DNA of 64,000 bases, from contig DUCC01000010.1 of the NCBI GenBank assembly GCA_012959995.1, positions 1-64,000 on the forward strand. Reading direction: 5' to 3'. The position numbers were made by a program, and so were the translations under genes. This document shows, piece after piece, positions 25,565-35,565 of the stretch; the first letter of the stretch is position 1; each line of letters starts with the position of its first letter. The notes beneath the pieces are model-generated. The model saw only the letters and a list, made by a program, of their open reading frames with translations, made no database searches and had not been told where the DNA came from. The DNA is from Acidimicrobiia bacterium. Its GTDB lineage: Bacteria > Actinomycetota > Acidimicrobiia > Acidimicrobiales > MedAcidi-G1.

Positions 25565-26770
25565 ATGCCCGAAGCAGTAATCGTCGCCACCGCCCGCACC
25601 CCCATAGGCCGAGCCGTCAAAGGCAGCCTCCCCGACGCCCGCCCCGACGACATGTCAGGTTTCATCGTGGACGCTTTGCTCAACAAAGTCCCCGACCTGC
25701 CCCGCAACGAAATTGAAGACGTCATCTGGGGCACCGCCCAACCCGGCGGCGAACAAGGCTTCAACCTTGGTCGCGTGGTCAGCTTGCTGGCCGGCCTCGA
25801 AGCCCCCGGCGTAACCGTAAACCGCTACTGCTCCTCATCGTTGCAAACCATCCGCATGGCCGCCCACGCCATCATGGCCGGTGAAGGCGACGCCTTTGTC
25901 TCAGGTGGCGTGGACTGCGTCAGCCGCTTCATGTATGGAGCTGCCGACACCGCTACCCACAACGAAAACTTTGCCGCCGCCGAAGCCCGCAGCGCCGAAC
26001 GCAGCGCCGAAGGTGCCGCCCCTTGGTCGCCCCTAGAAGGCAGCTTGCCTGACCTTTACATCGCTATGGGTCAAACCGCCGAAAACGTAGCGGAATCCCG
26101 TGGCATTTCTCGTCAAGCCCAAGACGAGTGGGGCGTACAGTCGCAAAACCGGGCCGAAGACGCCCTCAACCGTGGTTTCTTCGAACGAGAAATCAGCCCC
26201 TACACCCTGCCCGACGGCACGGTAGTTTCTGTCGATGACGGTATTCGCCCCGGCACCACCTACGAAAAAGTGTCGCAACTGAACCCCGTGTTCCGCCCCG
26301 ACGGCACAGTGACCGCCGGCAACGCCTGCCCCCTCAACGACGGCGCAGCAGCCGTAGTAGTAATGAGCGACACCCGGGCCGCCGAGTTGGGCCTCAAACC
26401 ACTGGCCCGCATTATTTCATCCGGCGTGTCAGCCCTTAACCCAGAAATCATGGGCTTAGGGCCCATCGAAGCCATCACCCAAGCTTTGGGGCGAGCCAAC
26501 ATGTCGGTCAGCGACATCGATTTGTTCGAAATCAACGAAGCCTTCGCCGCTCAGGTACTGGGTTCTGCTGACGAACTGGGTATTCCCTACGACAGGCTCA
26601 ACGTAAACGGTGGCGCTATCGCCTTGGGTCACCCCTTTGGCTGCACCGGCGCTCGCATCATGACCACCCTGCTTAATGGCCTCGAGGATTCTGACAAAGA
26701 ATTCGGTGTGGAGTCCATGTGTGTAGGCGGCGGCCAAGGCATGGCCATGGTTGTCCAACGCCTGAACTAA
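25565..26770 (+). CDS. Acetyl-CoA acetyltransferase (thiolase)
   Basis: This is a 401-residue thiolase. The acylated Cys is in NRYCSSSLQTIRMAAH near residue 89. The other active-site blocks are GGAIALGHPFGCTGAR near 350 and CVGGGQGMAMV near 384. It cleaves 3-ketoacyl-CoA in beta-oxidation or condenses acetyl-CoA. ATG 25565 has GAGGAG eight bases upstream. The longer frame adds 23 basic residues without support. It is divergent from the peroxiredoxin gene and is followed by a strong terminator. Confidence 0.94.
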   Translation: MPEAVIVATARTPIGRAVKGSLPDARPDDMSGFIVDALLNKVPDLPRNEIEDVIWGTAQPGGEQGFNLGRVVSLLAGLEAPGVTVNRYCSSSLQTIRMAAHAIMAGEGDAFVSGGVDCVSRFMYGAADTATHNENFAAAEARSAERSAEGAAPWSPLEGSLPDLYIAMGQTAENVAESRGISRQAQDEWGVQSQNRAEDALNRGFFEREISPYTLPDGTVVSVDDGIRPGTTYEKVSQLNPVFRPDGTVTAGNACPLNDGAAAVVVMSDTRAAELGLKPLARIISSGVSALNPEIMGLGPIEAITQALGRANMSVSDIDLFEINEAFAAQVLGSADELGIPYDRLNVNGGAIALGHPFGCTGARIMTTLLNGLEDSDKEFGVESMCVGGGQGMAMVVQRLN

Positions 26771-26780
26771 CCCGCAACGC

Positions 26781-26810
26781 AAAAGCCCCCCCAATGGGTG
26801 GGGGGCTTTT
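26781..26810. terminator. Bidirectional terminator between thiolase and ilvC
   Basis: An AAAAGCCCCCC arm (26781 onward) pairs with GGGGGGCTTTT ending at 26810, around a short loop. A run of A on one side and T on the other means it can stop transcription from both convergent genes. Confidence 0.9.
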
Positions 26811-26830
26811 GTTGTTTGTGCCTAAGTTGC

Positions 26831-27862
26831 TTAGCCTTGGCCACCCGAAGCATCCTGAACGGACACCTTGCCGGCGCTGATCCACGGCATCATGGCACGA
26901 AGCTCGGTGCCCACCTTTTCAATACGGTGCTGGCGGCCCTCTTCTTCCATGGCGTAGAAGTTCTTACGACCCGAACGAGCTTCGGCTACCCACTCCTCAG
27001 CAAACTGCCCCGACTGAATCTCGTCCAAAATCTGTTTCATAGTGGCCCGCACGCTGTCATCAATAACCCGAGGTCCACGGGTCAAATCGCCGTACTCGGC
27101 GGTATCTGACACCGAGTAACGCATGCCGCCAATTCCTTGTTCGTACATGAGGTCCACAATCAACTTCAATTCGTGCAAGCACTCGAAGTAGCAGATCTCT
27201 GGCTGATAACCAGCGTCTACCAAAGTGTCGAAAGCGCTACGCACCAACTCGGTGACCCCGCCACACAACACCACCTGCTCACCGAACAAATCGGTTTCGC
27301 ATTCCTCAGTAAAGGTGGTTTCAATAACCCCGGCTCGAGCGCCACCCACGCCATCGGCGTAAGCCAAAGCGAGGTCCTTAGCGCCACCCGTAGGGTCTTG
27401 CTCAACGGCGATCAAACACGGCACACCGCCACCCTCTTCATAAGTACGGCGTACCAAATGGCCAGGGCCCTTCGGGGCAATCATGATCACATCCACATCT
27501 TCTGGCGGAGTGATCAAATCAAAACGAATATTAAAGCCATGTGAAAAAGCCAAAGCATCGCCCGGGTTCAGGTTCGGGGCAATGTGCTCTTCGTAAATAG
27601 CGGCCTGATCAGTGTCAGGCAACAAAAGCATGATGACATCAGCCCACGCCGAAGCATCCGCCACGGTACGCACCGTCAAACCGGCCTCTTCGGCCTTAGC
27701 GACCGAGCTGGACTCCGTACGCAAACCAACGCACACGTTGACCCCGGACTCTTTCAAGTTCAGGGCATGAGCGTGACCCTGCGAGCCATAACCCAAAATT
27801 GCCACCTTGCGGTTAGCAATAGCTTCTTTTTTAACATCGCCTTCGTAATAAATATTGGCCAT
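26831..27862 (-). CDS. ilvC: Ketol-acid reductoisomerase, class I
   Basis: The 343-residue protein has the NADPH-binding [17 protein letters not shown] near residue 25 and class I knotted C-terminal metal-binding blocks ([18 protein letters not shown] and [17 protein letters not shown]). It converts acetolactate or acetohydroxybutyrate to dihydroxy acids in valine and isoleucine synthesis. It is the last gene of ilvB-ilvN-ilvC and is followed by a strong terminator. Confidence 0.97.
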   Translation of the reverse strand: MANIYYEGDVKKEAIANRKVAILGYGSQGHAHALNLKESGVNVCVGLRTESSSVAKAEEAGLTVRTVADASAWADVIMLLLPDTDQAAIYEEHIAPNLNPGDALAFSHGFNIRFDLITPPEDVDVIMIAPKGPGHLVRRTYEEGGGVPCLIAVEQDPTGGAKDLALAYADGVGGARAGVIETTFTEECETDLFGEQVVLCGGVTELVRSAFDTLVDAGYQPEICYFECLHELKLIVDLMYEQGIGGMRYSVSDTAEYGDLTRGPRVIDDSVRATMKQILDEIQSGQFAEEWVAEARSGRKNFYAMEEEGRQHRIEKVGTELRAMMPWISAGKVSVQDASGGQG

Positions 27863-27897
27863 TGTTCTCTCCTGGTTTTCTTTTCAGTTAGTAGTAA

Positions 27898-28407
27898 TTA
27901 ATCGATTGGTTCGTCAAGGTTAGCTAAAGCCACCCGACCAGTGCGCTGCAAATCTAAAATACCGTACGGGCGAAGGAACTCTTCAAATACGTCAATGCGG
28001 TCCGGGGTACCGACCAGCGAAAGCATCATGGCATCAATACCCACGCTCATCACTTTGCCACCGGCGCGATCCAGTTTTTCTACAATGTCGTCCCGATGGT
28101 CTGGTTCCACCGTCACCGTGACCAACATGAGCTCACGCTCCACCGCATGACCAGGCTGCAAATCTTGAATATGGACCACGTTAATTAACTTGTTGAGCTG
28201 ATTCACCACTTGTTCCAACGGAGCCGAAGCACCATCAACCACAATAGTGATCCGACTCAAATCTTCATCGTCAATAGGAGCCACCGCCAATGATTTGATG
28301 TTGAACGCCCGACGAGCAAACAACGAAGCAACCCGAGCCAAGACACCCGCTTTGTTCTCTACCGTCACCACCAACGTGTGGTTACGGCGCTCAGTTTCCT
28401 CAGTCAT
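27898..28407 (-). CDS. ilvN: Acetolactate synthase, small regulatory subunit
   Basis: The 169-residue protein has an N-terminal ACT domain (HTLVVTVENKAGVLARVASLFARR) and a C-terminal regulatory domain ending in FLRPYGILDLQRTGRVAL. It confers valine feedback on the large subunit. Its start overlaps the ilvB stop by four bases. Confidence 0.97.
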   Translation of the reverse strand: MTEETERRNHTLVVTVENKAGVLARVASLFARRAFNIKSLAVAPIDDEDLSRITIVVDGASAPLEQVVNQLNKLINVVHIQDLQPGHAVERELMLVTVTVEPDHRDDIVEKLDRAGGKVMSVGIDAMMLSLVGTPDRIDVFEEFLRPYGILDLQRTGRVALANLDEPID

Positions 28408-30137
28408 CGGGGCTGGTCCTCCTGCGAAGGGTGCACCAACAAATCAGAGTTGGTGGTTCCCGAAGCAACCATGGGATACACCTTCTCACGAGCCTCAGTA
28501 CGGAAATCAATAACCACCGGACGGTCATTAACCTCGTTAGCTTGCGCAATAGCGTTCTCAACCTCGTCGGGATCATCGACCCGCAAAGCAAAACAACCCA
28601 TAGCTTCGGCCCAACCCTTGTAATCCGGAACATCCTTAGACAAAAAGACTTCAGAATGGCGCTCGTCATAAAACATGTCTTGCCACTGACGCACCATGCC
28701 CAAATACGAGTTATTCAACAAAGCCACCTTGATCGGAATATTCTCCACAGTGGCCGTCACCAACTCTTGGGCCGTCATCTGAAAACAACCATCGCCATCA
28801 ATAGCCCACACCGTTTTATCAGGGCAACCCACTTTAGCCCCAATAGCCGCCGGAATAGAAAAACCCATCGTGCCCAAACCCCCGGAGTTAATCCAAGTGT
28901 AAGGATGGTCAAACTTCCAGTACTGGCTGGCCCACATTTGGTGTTGCCCAACCCCCGACGCCACAATGGTGTCATCCGGAGTAGCGTCCCGAAGCTTTTC
29001 GATAACGAACTGAGGCTTCAACGCCTCACCAGGCACCGAAGGGTCATAAGTCAACGGGAACCGTTCTTGCCAGCCGCTTATACGCGAACGCCAAGCCTGA
29101 CGATCGGATTCACCCACTCCCTGAACACGCAACAACTCCACCATGGCTTCAATAGCCACCCGGCAATCACCCTGAATGGCCACATCAGGGCGGCGCACCT
29201 TGCCCAACTCGGCAGGGTCAATATCAACATGAATGATCTTGGCATCCACCGCAAACCCGTCAAGGCGGCCCGTTATACGATCATCAAAACGAGAACCCAA
29301 AGCAATCAACAAATCAGACTCTTGCATAGCGGTCACCGCAGTGAAATTGCCGTGCATACCTGGCATACCCAAACACAATTCGTGACTATCCGGAAACGCC
29401 CCACGAGCCATCAAGGTGGTCACCACATGAAAACCCGTGAGCTCGGCGAGTTCACGCAACGCCTCAGCCGCTCGGGCCTTCAAAATACCGCCGCCCACAT
29501 AAAGCACCGGGCGTTCTGCTGCTTGCATTAAAGCCACCGCTGCTTGAATAGCCGCCGGTTCTACCGACGTATCCGGGTGATAACCAGGGAGATCCATCTC
29601 AACATTGTCGAACCATTCCATCGCCGAATTGGGATTATTAGGGTCAACAATATCTTTAGGAATATCTACCAAAACCGGGCCCGGACGACCCGTAGTCGCA
29701 ATATGAAAAGCCTCTTTGATAGTGCGAGGAATATCTTGGGCATCGGTCACCAAAAAATTGTGCTTAGTAATACCCGAAGTCATACCCGTGGTATCACACT
29801 CCTGAAAAGCATCAGTACCAATAGCACCCGTCGGCACCTGACCAGTAATAACCACCATGGGCACCGAATCAAGGTAAGCATCACATAACGGGGTCACGAT
29901 ATTGGTGGCCGCCGGACCGCTGGTCACCATAGCTACCCCGGGGCGGCCCGTGGCGTGGGCATACCCCTCAGCCATATGGCCCGCGCCTTGTTCATGGCGC
30001 ACCAAAATATGGCGGATAGACGAATCAATAATGGGGTCATACACCGGCAAAATAGCGCCACCGGGCAGGCCGAACATCACCTCTACACCCTCGAGTTCGA
30101 GGGATCGGATGAGGGCTTGACCACCGTCTAACTTCAT
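28404..30137 (-). CDS. ilvB: Acetolactate synthase, large catalytic subunit
   Basis: The 577-residue ThDP enzyme shows the N-terminal Glu-containing motif MFGLPGGAILPVYD, SGPAATNIVTPL near residue 78 and the ThDP-binding GDGCFQMTAQELVTA through LLNNSYLG. It makes acetolactate from pyruvate. I use ATG 30137 (MKLDGGQAL), with GGAG upstream. The longer frame would run into the attenuator hairpin. Expression is probably set by the Val leader peptide upstream. Confidence 0.96.
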   Translation of the reverse strand: MKLDGGQALIRSLELEGVEVMFGLPGGAILPVYDPIIDSSIRHILVRHEQGAGHMAEGYAHATGRPGVAMVTSGPAATNIVTPLCDAYLDSVPMVVITGQVPTGAIGTDAFQECDTTGMTSGITKHNFLVTDAQDIPRTIKEAFHIATTGRPGPVLVDIPKDIVDPNNPNSAMEWFDNVEMDLPGYHPDTSVEPAAIQAAVALMQAAERPVLYVGGGILKARAAEALRELAELTGFHVVTTLMARGAFPDSHELCLGMPGMHGNFTAVTAMQESDLLIALGSRFDDRITGRLDGFAVDAKIIHVDIDPAELGKVRRPDVAIQGDCRVAIEAMVELLRVQGVGESDRQAWRSRISGWQERFPLTYDPSVPGEALKPQFVIEKLRDATPDDTIVASGVGQHQMWASQYWKFDHPYTWINSGGLGTMGFSIPAAIGAKVGCPDKTVWAIDGDGCFQMTAQELVTATVENIPIKVALLNNSYLGMVRQWQDMFYDERHSEVFLSKDVPDYKGWAEAMGCFALRVDDPDEVENAIAQANEVNDRPVVIDFRTEAREKVYPMVASGTTNSDLLVHPSQEDQPR

Positions 30138-30175
30138 GCTGGCTCCGGGTTGGGTTGATGGGCAGAAAATGAAAC

Positions 30176-30227
30176 GACCTCCCGAAAGCGGGAGGTCGAG
30201 CACACAATCGTCGGCGACGTTGTGTGC
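30176..30227 (-). promoter_or_regulatory. ilvB attenuator hairpins
   Basis: Directly after the leader stop, GCACACAA (30227-30220 on the minus strand reads as one arm) pairs with TTGTGTGC (30207-30200) around a 12-base loop. A perfect 9-bp stem GACCTCCCG/CGGGAGGTC with a four-base loop follows at 30197-30176, then a T-rich run (GTTTCATTTTC). The first is a pause or antiterminator candidate and the second the terminator. Confidence 0.72.
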
Positions 30228-30272
30228 CTAAGGCACTACTACGACCTTGGTCGCGAAGTAAATTCCCTGCAT
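30228..30272 (-). CDS. ilvL: ilvB leader peptide (MQGIYFATKVVVVP)
   Basis: This is a 14-codon ORF with four consecutive Val codons (GTC GTA GTA GTG) and one Ile codon just before its stop, placed 90 bases upstream of ilvB and touching the first hairpin of the attenuator. Stalling under valine shortage would keep the terminator from forming. CATACT ends eight bases before its ATG, and TTGCGG lies 18 bases further up as a possible -35. Confidence 0.85.
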   Translation of the reverse strand: MQGIYFATKVVVVP

Positions 30273-30390
30273 AGGCACTAAGTATGGGGCGATGAGAGCC
30301 CGGGCCGCAACCCGAGGAGCCCACCGAATGGACAACTTGTCGCCAAGTGAGGCAAGATGTGCCCTCACCACACTATTTAAGGAACTTTCA

Positions 30391-30708
30391 ATGTCGCACA
30401 AAGAACTCATTGACCGCCACATGGACGCCATCGTGGCCGGCGATTTAGACACCCTGTTAAGCGACTACGACGACCGTTCGGTCATCGTGTCAGTTATGGG
30501 GATCATCGAAGGGCCCAAAGCCATACGCAACATGTTTGAAAACATCCCCGCAGCCAGCTTTGCCGGATACCAAGAAATCAACAACGCTGAACACGACAAC
30601 ACTTACATCGTCACCTGGAAAACCGACATGATGGCGTTCGCCACCGATACCTTCGTCATTGAGGACAACAAAATTTTTCGTCAAACCTTTGCCTTCCACA
30701 TGGGTTAA
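30391..30708 (+). CDS. NTF2-like/SnoaL-type small protein, tandem copy 1
   Basis: This 105-residue protein starts MSHKELIDRHMDAIVAGD and has the pattern of a single cone-shaped NTF2/ketosteroid isomerase-like domain, with VIEDNKIFRQTFAF at the end. Such proteins bind small hydrophobic ligands or act as isomerases. The role here is unknown. The start is ATG 30391 with AAGGA upstream. It is divergent from ilvB, and a second similar gene follows after ten bases. Confidence 0.75.
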   Translation: MSHKELIDRHMDAIVAGDLDTLLSDYDDRSVIVSVMGIIEGPKAIRNMFENIPAASFAGYQEINNAEHDNTYIVTWKTDMMAFATDTFVIEDNKIFRQTFAFHMG

Positions 30709-30718
30709 TCGGAGAAAC

Positions 30719-31039
30719 ATGTCACACAAAGAACTCATCGACCGTCACCGGGCAGCAATTCTGGCCGGGGACTACGACGCACTCATGGCCACTTACGCCG
30801 AGGACGCAGCAATTGTTTCAGCCATGGCCAACGCCGTGGGACACGAAGCCATCCGCGGCTGGTACGAGTACACACCCGAGGGCACATTCAACGGCTTTCA
30901 GGAGGTTCAAAGCGCCGAACACGACAACGTGTACGCCCTCATTTGGAAAACCGACAGCATGCCGTTCTCTACCGACACCTTCGTCGTCGAAAACGGCAAA
31001 ATCGTCCGCCAAACCGTGGCCATCTCCACCTTTAGCTAA
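30719..31039 (+). CDS. NTF2-like/SnoaL-type small protein, tandem copy 2
   Basis: The 106-residue protein is a clear paralogue of the preceding one: the first ten residues are identical, and AEHDN, the WKTD block and TDTFV are shared. The pocket-facing part differs (MANAVGHEAIRGWYEY against MGIIEGPKAIRNMFEN), which suggests different ligands or a two-subunit complex. GGAG lies four bases before the ATG. Function not known. Confidence 0.75.
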   Translation: MSHKELIDRHRAAILAGDYDALMATYAEDAAIVSAMANAVGHEAIRGWYEYTPEGTFNGFQEVQSAEHDNVYALIWKTDSMPFSTDTFVVENGKIVRQTVAISTFS

Positions 31040-31078
31040 CCGCCTTGTCGTGATGAGCGGCCAAAATACGCGGCGGGA

Positions 31079-32770
31079 TTAGGCCTCGGTGATGGCTCCG
31101 CGTTCGGCGCCTTTAGCTAAGGCGGCGTACTTGGCTAAGAAACCTGAGGTGTAGCGCGGAGCAAACGGCTTCAAGTTGGTTCGACGCTCACCCAAAACTG
31201 CTTCATCGACCATCAAGTCAATACTGTGATTACGCACATCAATCACAATACGGTCACCCTCTTCGATAAGAGCAATAGGGCCGCCATCTACCGCTTCCGG
31301 AGCCACATGGCCCACACAGAAACCATGGGTGCCGCCCGAAAAACGGCCATCAGTAATAAGCGCCGCATCGCCGCCCCGACCCGCACCCTTCATAGCGCCC
31401 GTAATGGCCAACATTTCACGCATCCCCGGGCCACCCTTGGGCCCCTCATAACGAATAACCACAATGTCCCCGGCCTCAATTTGGTCACCCAACACCGCTT
31501 CCATCGCCGCATCTTCGCCATCAAATACCCGAGCCCGGCCATCAAAATGTTCAACATCGATACCCGCCACCTTGAGCACCGACCCTTTCGGAGCCAACGA
31601 ACCACTCAAAATAGCGATGCCGCCAATGTCATGCAAAGGATTATCAAAGGTGTGAATAACCTCACCATCCGGAGCCGGAGCATCAAGCATGGCCAAGTTT
31701 TCTGCCATTGTTTGACCGGTCACCGTAATTTCATCGCCATGCAACAAACCCTCTTCAAGCAGCATTTGCATCACCACCGGCACGCCACCGATTTGATCAA
31801 TATCAAACATGTGGTATTTGCCATGCGGCTTAGTGTCAGCCAAATGCGGCACCCGAGCCGCCACCTTGTTGAAATCATCAAGATGCAAATCAACGCCTGC
31901 CTCAAAAGCGATGGCCAATAAATGCAACACCGCATTGGTAGAGCCCCCGAGAGCCATCACCACAGCAATAGCGTTCTCAAACGCAGCCTTGGTCATAATG
32001 TCACGAGGCCGAATATTGGCCGCCAATAACTGCATGACCGCCGTACCGCTGGCATAAGCCACATCGTTTCGTCGGTCATCCACCGCCGAAGCCGAAGCCG
32101 AGCCAGGAAGCGACATGCCCAACGCTTCACCTACCGCCGCCATAGTGTTCGCGGTAAACATGCCGGCACAAGCACCCACCGACGGGCAAGCCTTACGTTC
32201 AATAGCCAACAACTCGGCGTCATCAATGTCGCCCACCGCATGAGCACCCACCGCTTCGAACACGCTGACGATGTCCAGTTTTTTACCGTTGTGCTCGCCC
32301 GGCAAAATTGACCCGCCGTAAACAAATACCGCCGGCAAGTTAATACGAGCCGACGCCATCAACATGCCCGGCAACGACTTATCGCAACCAGCGAAACTCA
32401 CCAAAGCATCAAAACGCTCCGCATGCATAACCGCTTCAACCGAATCAGCGATAATTTCACGGCTCACCAAACTGGCCCGCATACCTTCGTGGCCCATAGA
32501 AATACCATCCGAAACAGCAATGGTGTTGAACTCCATGGGGAAACCACCAGCCGCAGTAATCCCCAACTTGGCTCGCTTAGCCAGGCCATCAAGGGGCATG
32601 TTGCAAGGCGTAACTTCATTCCACGAAGAAGCCACCCCCACCTGGGCTTTAGAAAAATCGTCTTCGGTCATACCCACGGCACGCAACATGGCCCGAGCCG
32701 GAGCCCGGTTATCGCCATCGGTTACCTCACGGGATCGAGGTTTAAGATCATGTTCTTTAGAGTCGCTCAT
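31079..32770 (-). CDS. ilvD: Dihydroxy-acid dehydratase
   Basis: The 563-residue Fe-S dehydratase shows the cluster motif [18 protein letters not shown] near residue 129 and a second Cys in [16 protein letters not shown] near 190, with [19 protein letters not shown] near 475. It makes the 2-oxo acids for valine and isoleucine. It lies close to ilvBNC but is a separate unit. TAACCT and six bases precede its ATG, so it may lack a 5' leader and therefore attenuation. Confidence 0.97.
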   Translation of the reverse strand: MSDSKEHDLKPRSREVTDGDNRAPARAMLRAVGMTEDDFSKAQVGVASSWNEVTPCNMPLDGLAKRAKLGITAAGGFPMEFNTIAVSDGISMGHEGMRASLVSREIIADSVEAVMHAERFDALVSFAGCDKSLPGMLMASARINLPAVFVYGGSILPGEHNGKKLDIVSVFEAVGAHAVGDIDDAELLAIERKACPSVGACAGMFTANTMAAVGEALGMSLPGSASASAVDDRRNDVAYASGTAVMQLLAANIRPRDIMTKAAFENAIAVVMALGGSTNAVLHLLAIAFEAGVDLHLDDFNKVAARVPHLADTKPHGKYHMFDIDQIGGVPVVMQMLLEEGLLHGDEITVTGQTMAENLAMLDAPAPDGEVIHTFDNPLHDIGGIAILSGSLAPKGSVLKVAGIDVEHFDGRARVFDGEDAAMEAVLGDQIEAGDIVVIRYEGPKGGPGMREMLAITGAMKGAGRGGDAALITDGRFSGGTHGFCVGHVAPEAVDGGPIALIEEGDRIVIDVRNHSIDLMVDEAVLGERRTNLKPFAPRYTSGFLAKYAALAKGAERGAITEA

Positions 32771-32830
32771 ATTCTCAGGTTAGAGCCCCCGAACCCGCAT
32801 TGACGCCTTGGACCGCCCTAGTCTGCAGCA

Positions 32831-34135
32831 ATGAAGATTTCATCACGCGACCGGGAACTCCTCACCCTGGCCATACCGGCCCTCGGGGCACTCATCGCCG
32901 AACCACTTTACGTGTTAGCCGACACCGCAGTGGTCGGCCACCTGGGCACGGTACCCCTCGCTGGGCTAGCCGTAGCCTCCGCTGCTTTGCTGCTGATCTA
33001 CGGACTGTGTTTCTTTCTGGCTTACGGAACCACCGCCGCCATCGCTCGCCTCACCGGAGCCGGAGAAGAAAAACGAGCCGCCGAACACGCCGTACAAAGC
33101 CTCTGGCTAGCAATCTTCCTCGGCCTAGCTCTCGCCGCCGGAGGCACTTTGGCCGCCACTCCCCTGCTGCAACTCTTAGGCGCCCGCGGCGACCTCCTTG
33201 CTCACGCCAGCATCTACTTTCGGCTCAGCATGTACGGTGCGCCCGCCATGCTGGTCATGTTGGCCGGAGTGGGCTACCTGAGAGGCATAAAAGACACCGT
33301 GCGACCCCTTTGGGTAGCCATCGGCACCGCACTCTTGAACCTGGTTCTTGAATTAGTACTGATCTACCGTTTCGACCTGGGGATCGGCGCCTCCGCTATG
33401 GCCACCGTGGTCGCCCAATGGGTAGGAGCATTCTGTTACCTCCTTTGGATCAGCCGAGCCATCCGCCCCCACCACGTATCACTCACTCCCGACTTTGCCG
33501 CCATGCGGCGCCTGCTAACCGTGGCCGGCGAACTACTGGTGCGCAACATGGCCCTGACCAGTACCTTCGTGACCGCCACCGCAGTAGCGGCCCGCATTGG
33601 CACCATCGACGTAGCCGCCCACCAAATAGCATTTCAAGCCTGGTTCGTTATGGCCATGTCCATGGACGCCATGGCCATCGCCGCCCAAGCCATGATCGGC
33701 AACCTGTTGGGCGCCGGCCGAGCCGACGAAGCCCACTTGGTGGGGCGCCGCACCATCGTTTGGTCAGTAGGCATCGGCAGCGCACTTAGCGTGGTGCTCT
33801 TCCTTGCCCAAACGCCTTTCGCTCAAGTCTTTTCCGCCGACCCAGCGGTCATAGCCCTCTCCGGCTTTTTAGTAGTTCACGTAGCCCTCATGGGGCCGCT
33901 CTCTGGCGTGGCCTTCGCTTTGGACGGGATTCTGATTGGCGCCGGCGACCAACGCCACATGGCCAAAGCCATGGCCAGCGCCGCGGGCATCGGCATACCC
34001 GCCATCATCTTGACCAGGGTCGCCGGGCTCGGCATCGGCTGGGTTTGGGGCGGAATTTGGCTCTTCATGCTGGCCCGCACCAGCCTGCTTTATCGCCGCT
34101 TCTTAAGTGGCCGGTGGCAAGTAACCGGGGCTTAG
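32831..34135 (+). CDS. MATE family efflux transporter, DinF-type
   Basis: The 434-residue membrane protein has about twelve hydrophobic segments in two similar halves, with the N-terminal MATE motif EPLYVLADTAVVGHLGTVPLAG. MATE pumps export cationic drugs or metabolites using proton or sodium gradients. TAGTCT stands six bases before the ATG. The gene is divergent from ilvD. Confidence 0.9.
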   Translation: MKISSRDRELLTLAIPALGALIAEPLYVLADTAVVGHLGTVPLAGLAVASAALLLIYGLCFFLAYGTTAAIARLTGAGEEKRAAEHAVQSLWLAIFLGLALAAGGTLAATPLLQLLGARGDLLAHASIYFRLSMYGAPAMLVMLAGVGYLRGIKDTVRPLWVAIGTALLNLVLELVLIYRFDLGIGASAMATVVAQWVGAFCYLLWISRAIRPHHVSLTPDFAAMRRLLTVAGELLVRNMALTSTFVTATAVAARIGTIDVAAHQIAFQAWFVMAMSMDAMAIAAQAMIGNLLGAGRADEAHLVGRRTIVWSVGIGSALSVVLFLAQTPFAQVFSADPAVIALSGFLVVHVALMGPLSGVAFALDGILIGAGDQRHMAKAMASAAGIGIPAIILTRVAGLGIGWVWGGIWLFMLARTSLLYRRFLSGRWQVTGA

Positions 34136-35565
34136 CCGGCAGCCCGTTGGGCCAAAATCTGGTTAACTAATTTGCCGTCAGCCTGCCCGCGGGTGGCTTT
34201 CATAATTTGACCAACAAAGAAACCAGACTTCTTTTTCCGTTCGCCCTCGTCACCCTCAACGTAAGCAGCCCAGTCATCCGGGTGCGCAGCAATGATGCCG
34301 TCCACGATGTCGTCAAGTTCTGAGGTATCCATGGCTTCAAAACCATGAGCGGCGGCGGCCGCTGCCGGGTCGCCGCCCGAAGCCACCAAATCGGCCAACA
34401 CTGTTTTGGCTTGGGTAGCCGACAATTCGCCACCGGTTTCCATAGCCACCAAGGCTGCGAAAGACTGGGCAGAAAGTTCCCCGGCACCGTCAGCCAAGTT
34501 GTTTACACAATGCACCAACACCCGAGCCGCATCAGCACCAGATTCGATCGTTTCAAACGCCAAATCATCCAGCCCTCGCTCAACCACTAAGGCCGCATCA
34601 ACAACCTCACCCTGTGCAGCCTCGGCCAGACGAACCCGACGCTGGCGCGGCAACATGGGCAAACTGGCCGCGATCTTCGCAATCCATTCCGGCGAAGGAT
34701 CAACCGGGACCAAGTCTGGTTCAGGAAAATAGCGGTAATCGAAAGCTTCCTCTTTGGAACGCAACTTGTGGGTACGACCCTCGGCTTCATCCCAATGACG
34801 GGTTTGCTGCTCAATACGTTGACCCGACGTCAACAAATCAACCTGCCGCCGAGATTCATATTCGATCGCACGACCCAAAGAACGCAACGAGTTAATGTTT
34901 TTTACTTCGCAACGAGTGCCAAGTTCTTCAGTACCCATGGGGCGCACCGACACGTTGCAATCCACCCGCATCGAACCCTCTTCCATTTTGCCATCCGAAG
35001 CCCCGATGGCTACCAAAATAGAACGTAACTCAGCGACATAACCGCGGGCCTCTTCTGCACTACGCAAATCAGGAGCCCCCACAATTTCAATCAACGGCAC
35101 GCCAGCACGGTTGTAATCCACCAGCGAATAAGTGGCCTCGTGGATACGGCCCCCACCGCCCACGTGCGAGCTCTTACCGGTGTCTTCTTCGAGGTGTGCT
35201 CGTTCGATCATGGCTTTACGGCCACTAGGCAACTCCAACCAACCGCCTTCGTTGATCGGTAAATCAAACTGAGAAATCTGATAAGCCTTGGGCATATCAG
35301 GGTAAAAATAGTTTTTCCGGGCGAACACCGAGCGTTGCACTTTACAGTTCAAAGCCAACCCCACCCGAATAGCCAACTCGATAGCTTTTTCGTTAAGCAC
35401 CGGCAACGAACCAGGCAAACCCAGCGACACCGGGTCAATATTGGTGTTGGGTTCGCCACCAAACACGTTGCGAGCCGACGAAAACATTTTGGTTTGGGTC
35501 GCCAACTCGGCGTGCACCTCTAAACCAATCACCACTTCCCAACCGTCAAGCACATCGCCGCTCAT
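34132..35565 (-). CDS. gatB: Aspartyl/glutamyl-tRNA amidotransferase subunit B
   Basis: The 477-residue protein has the N-terminal [20 protein letters not shown] and the family blocks [19 protein letters not shown] and RVDCNVSVR, with the C-terminal GatB/YqeY tail. It binds misacylated Glu-tRNA(Gln) or Asp-tRNA(Asn) and phosphorylates the acid before amidation. It overlaps gatA by four bases. Confidence 0.97.
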   Translation of the reverse strand: MSGDVLDGWEVVIGLEVHAELATQTKMFSSARNVFGGEPNTNIDPVSLGLPGSLPVLNEKAIELAIRVGLALNCKVQRSVFARKNYFYPDMPKAYQISQFDLPINEGGWLELPSGRKAMIERAHLEEDTGKSSHVGGGGRIHEATYSLVDYNRAGVPLIEIVGAPDLRSAEEARGYVAELRSILVAIGASDGKMEEGSMRVDCNVSVRPMGTEELGTRCEVKNINSLRSLGRAIEYESRRQVDLLTSGQRIEQQTRHWDEAEGRTHKLRSKEEAFDYRYFPEPDLVPVDPSPEWIAKIAASLPMLPRQRRVRLAEAAQGEVVDAALVVERGLDDLAFETIESGADAARVLVHCVNNLADGAGELSAQSFAALVAMETGGELSATQAKTVLADLVASGGDPAAAAAAHGFEAMDTSELDDIVDGIIAAHPDDWAAYVEGDEGERKKKSGFFVGQIMKATRGQADGKLVNQILAQRAAG

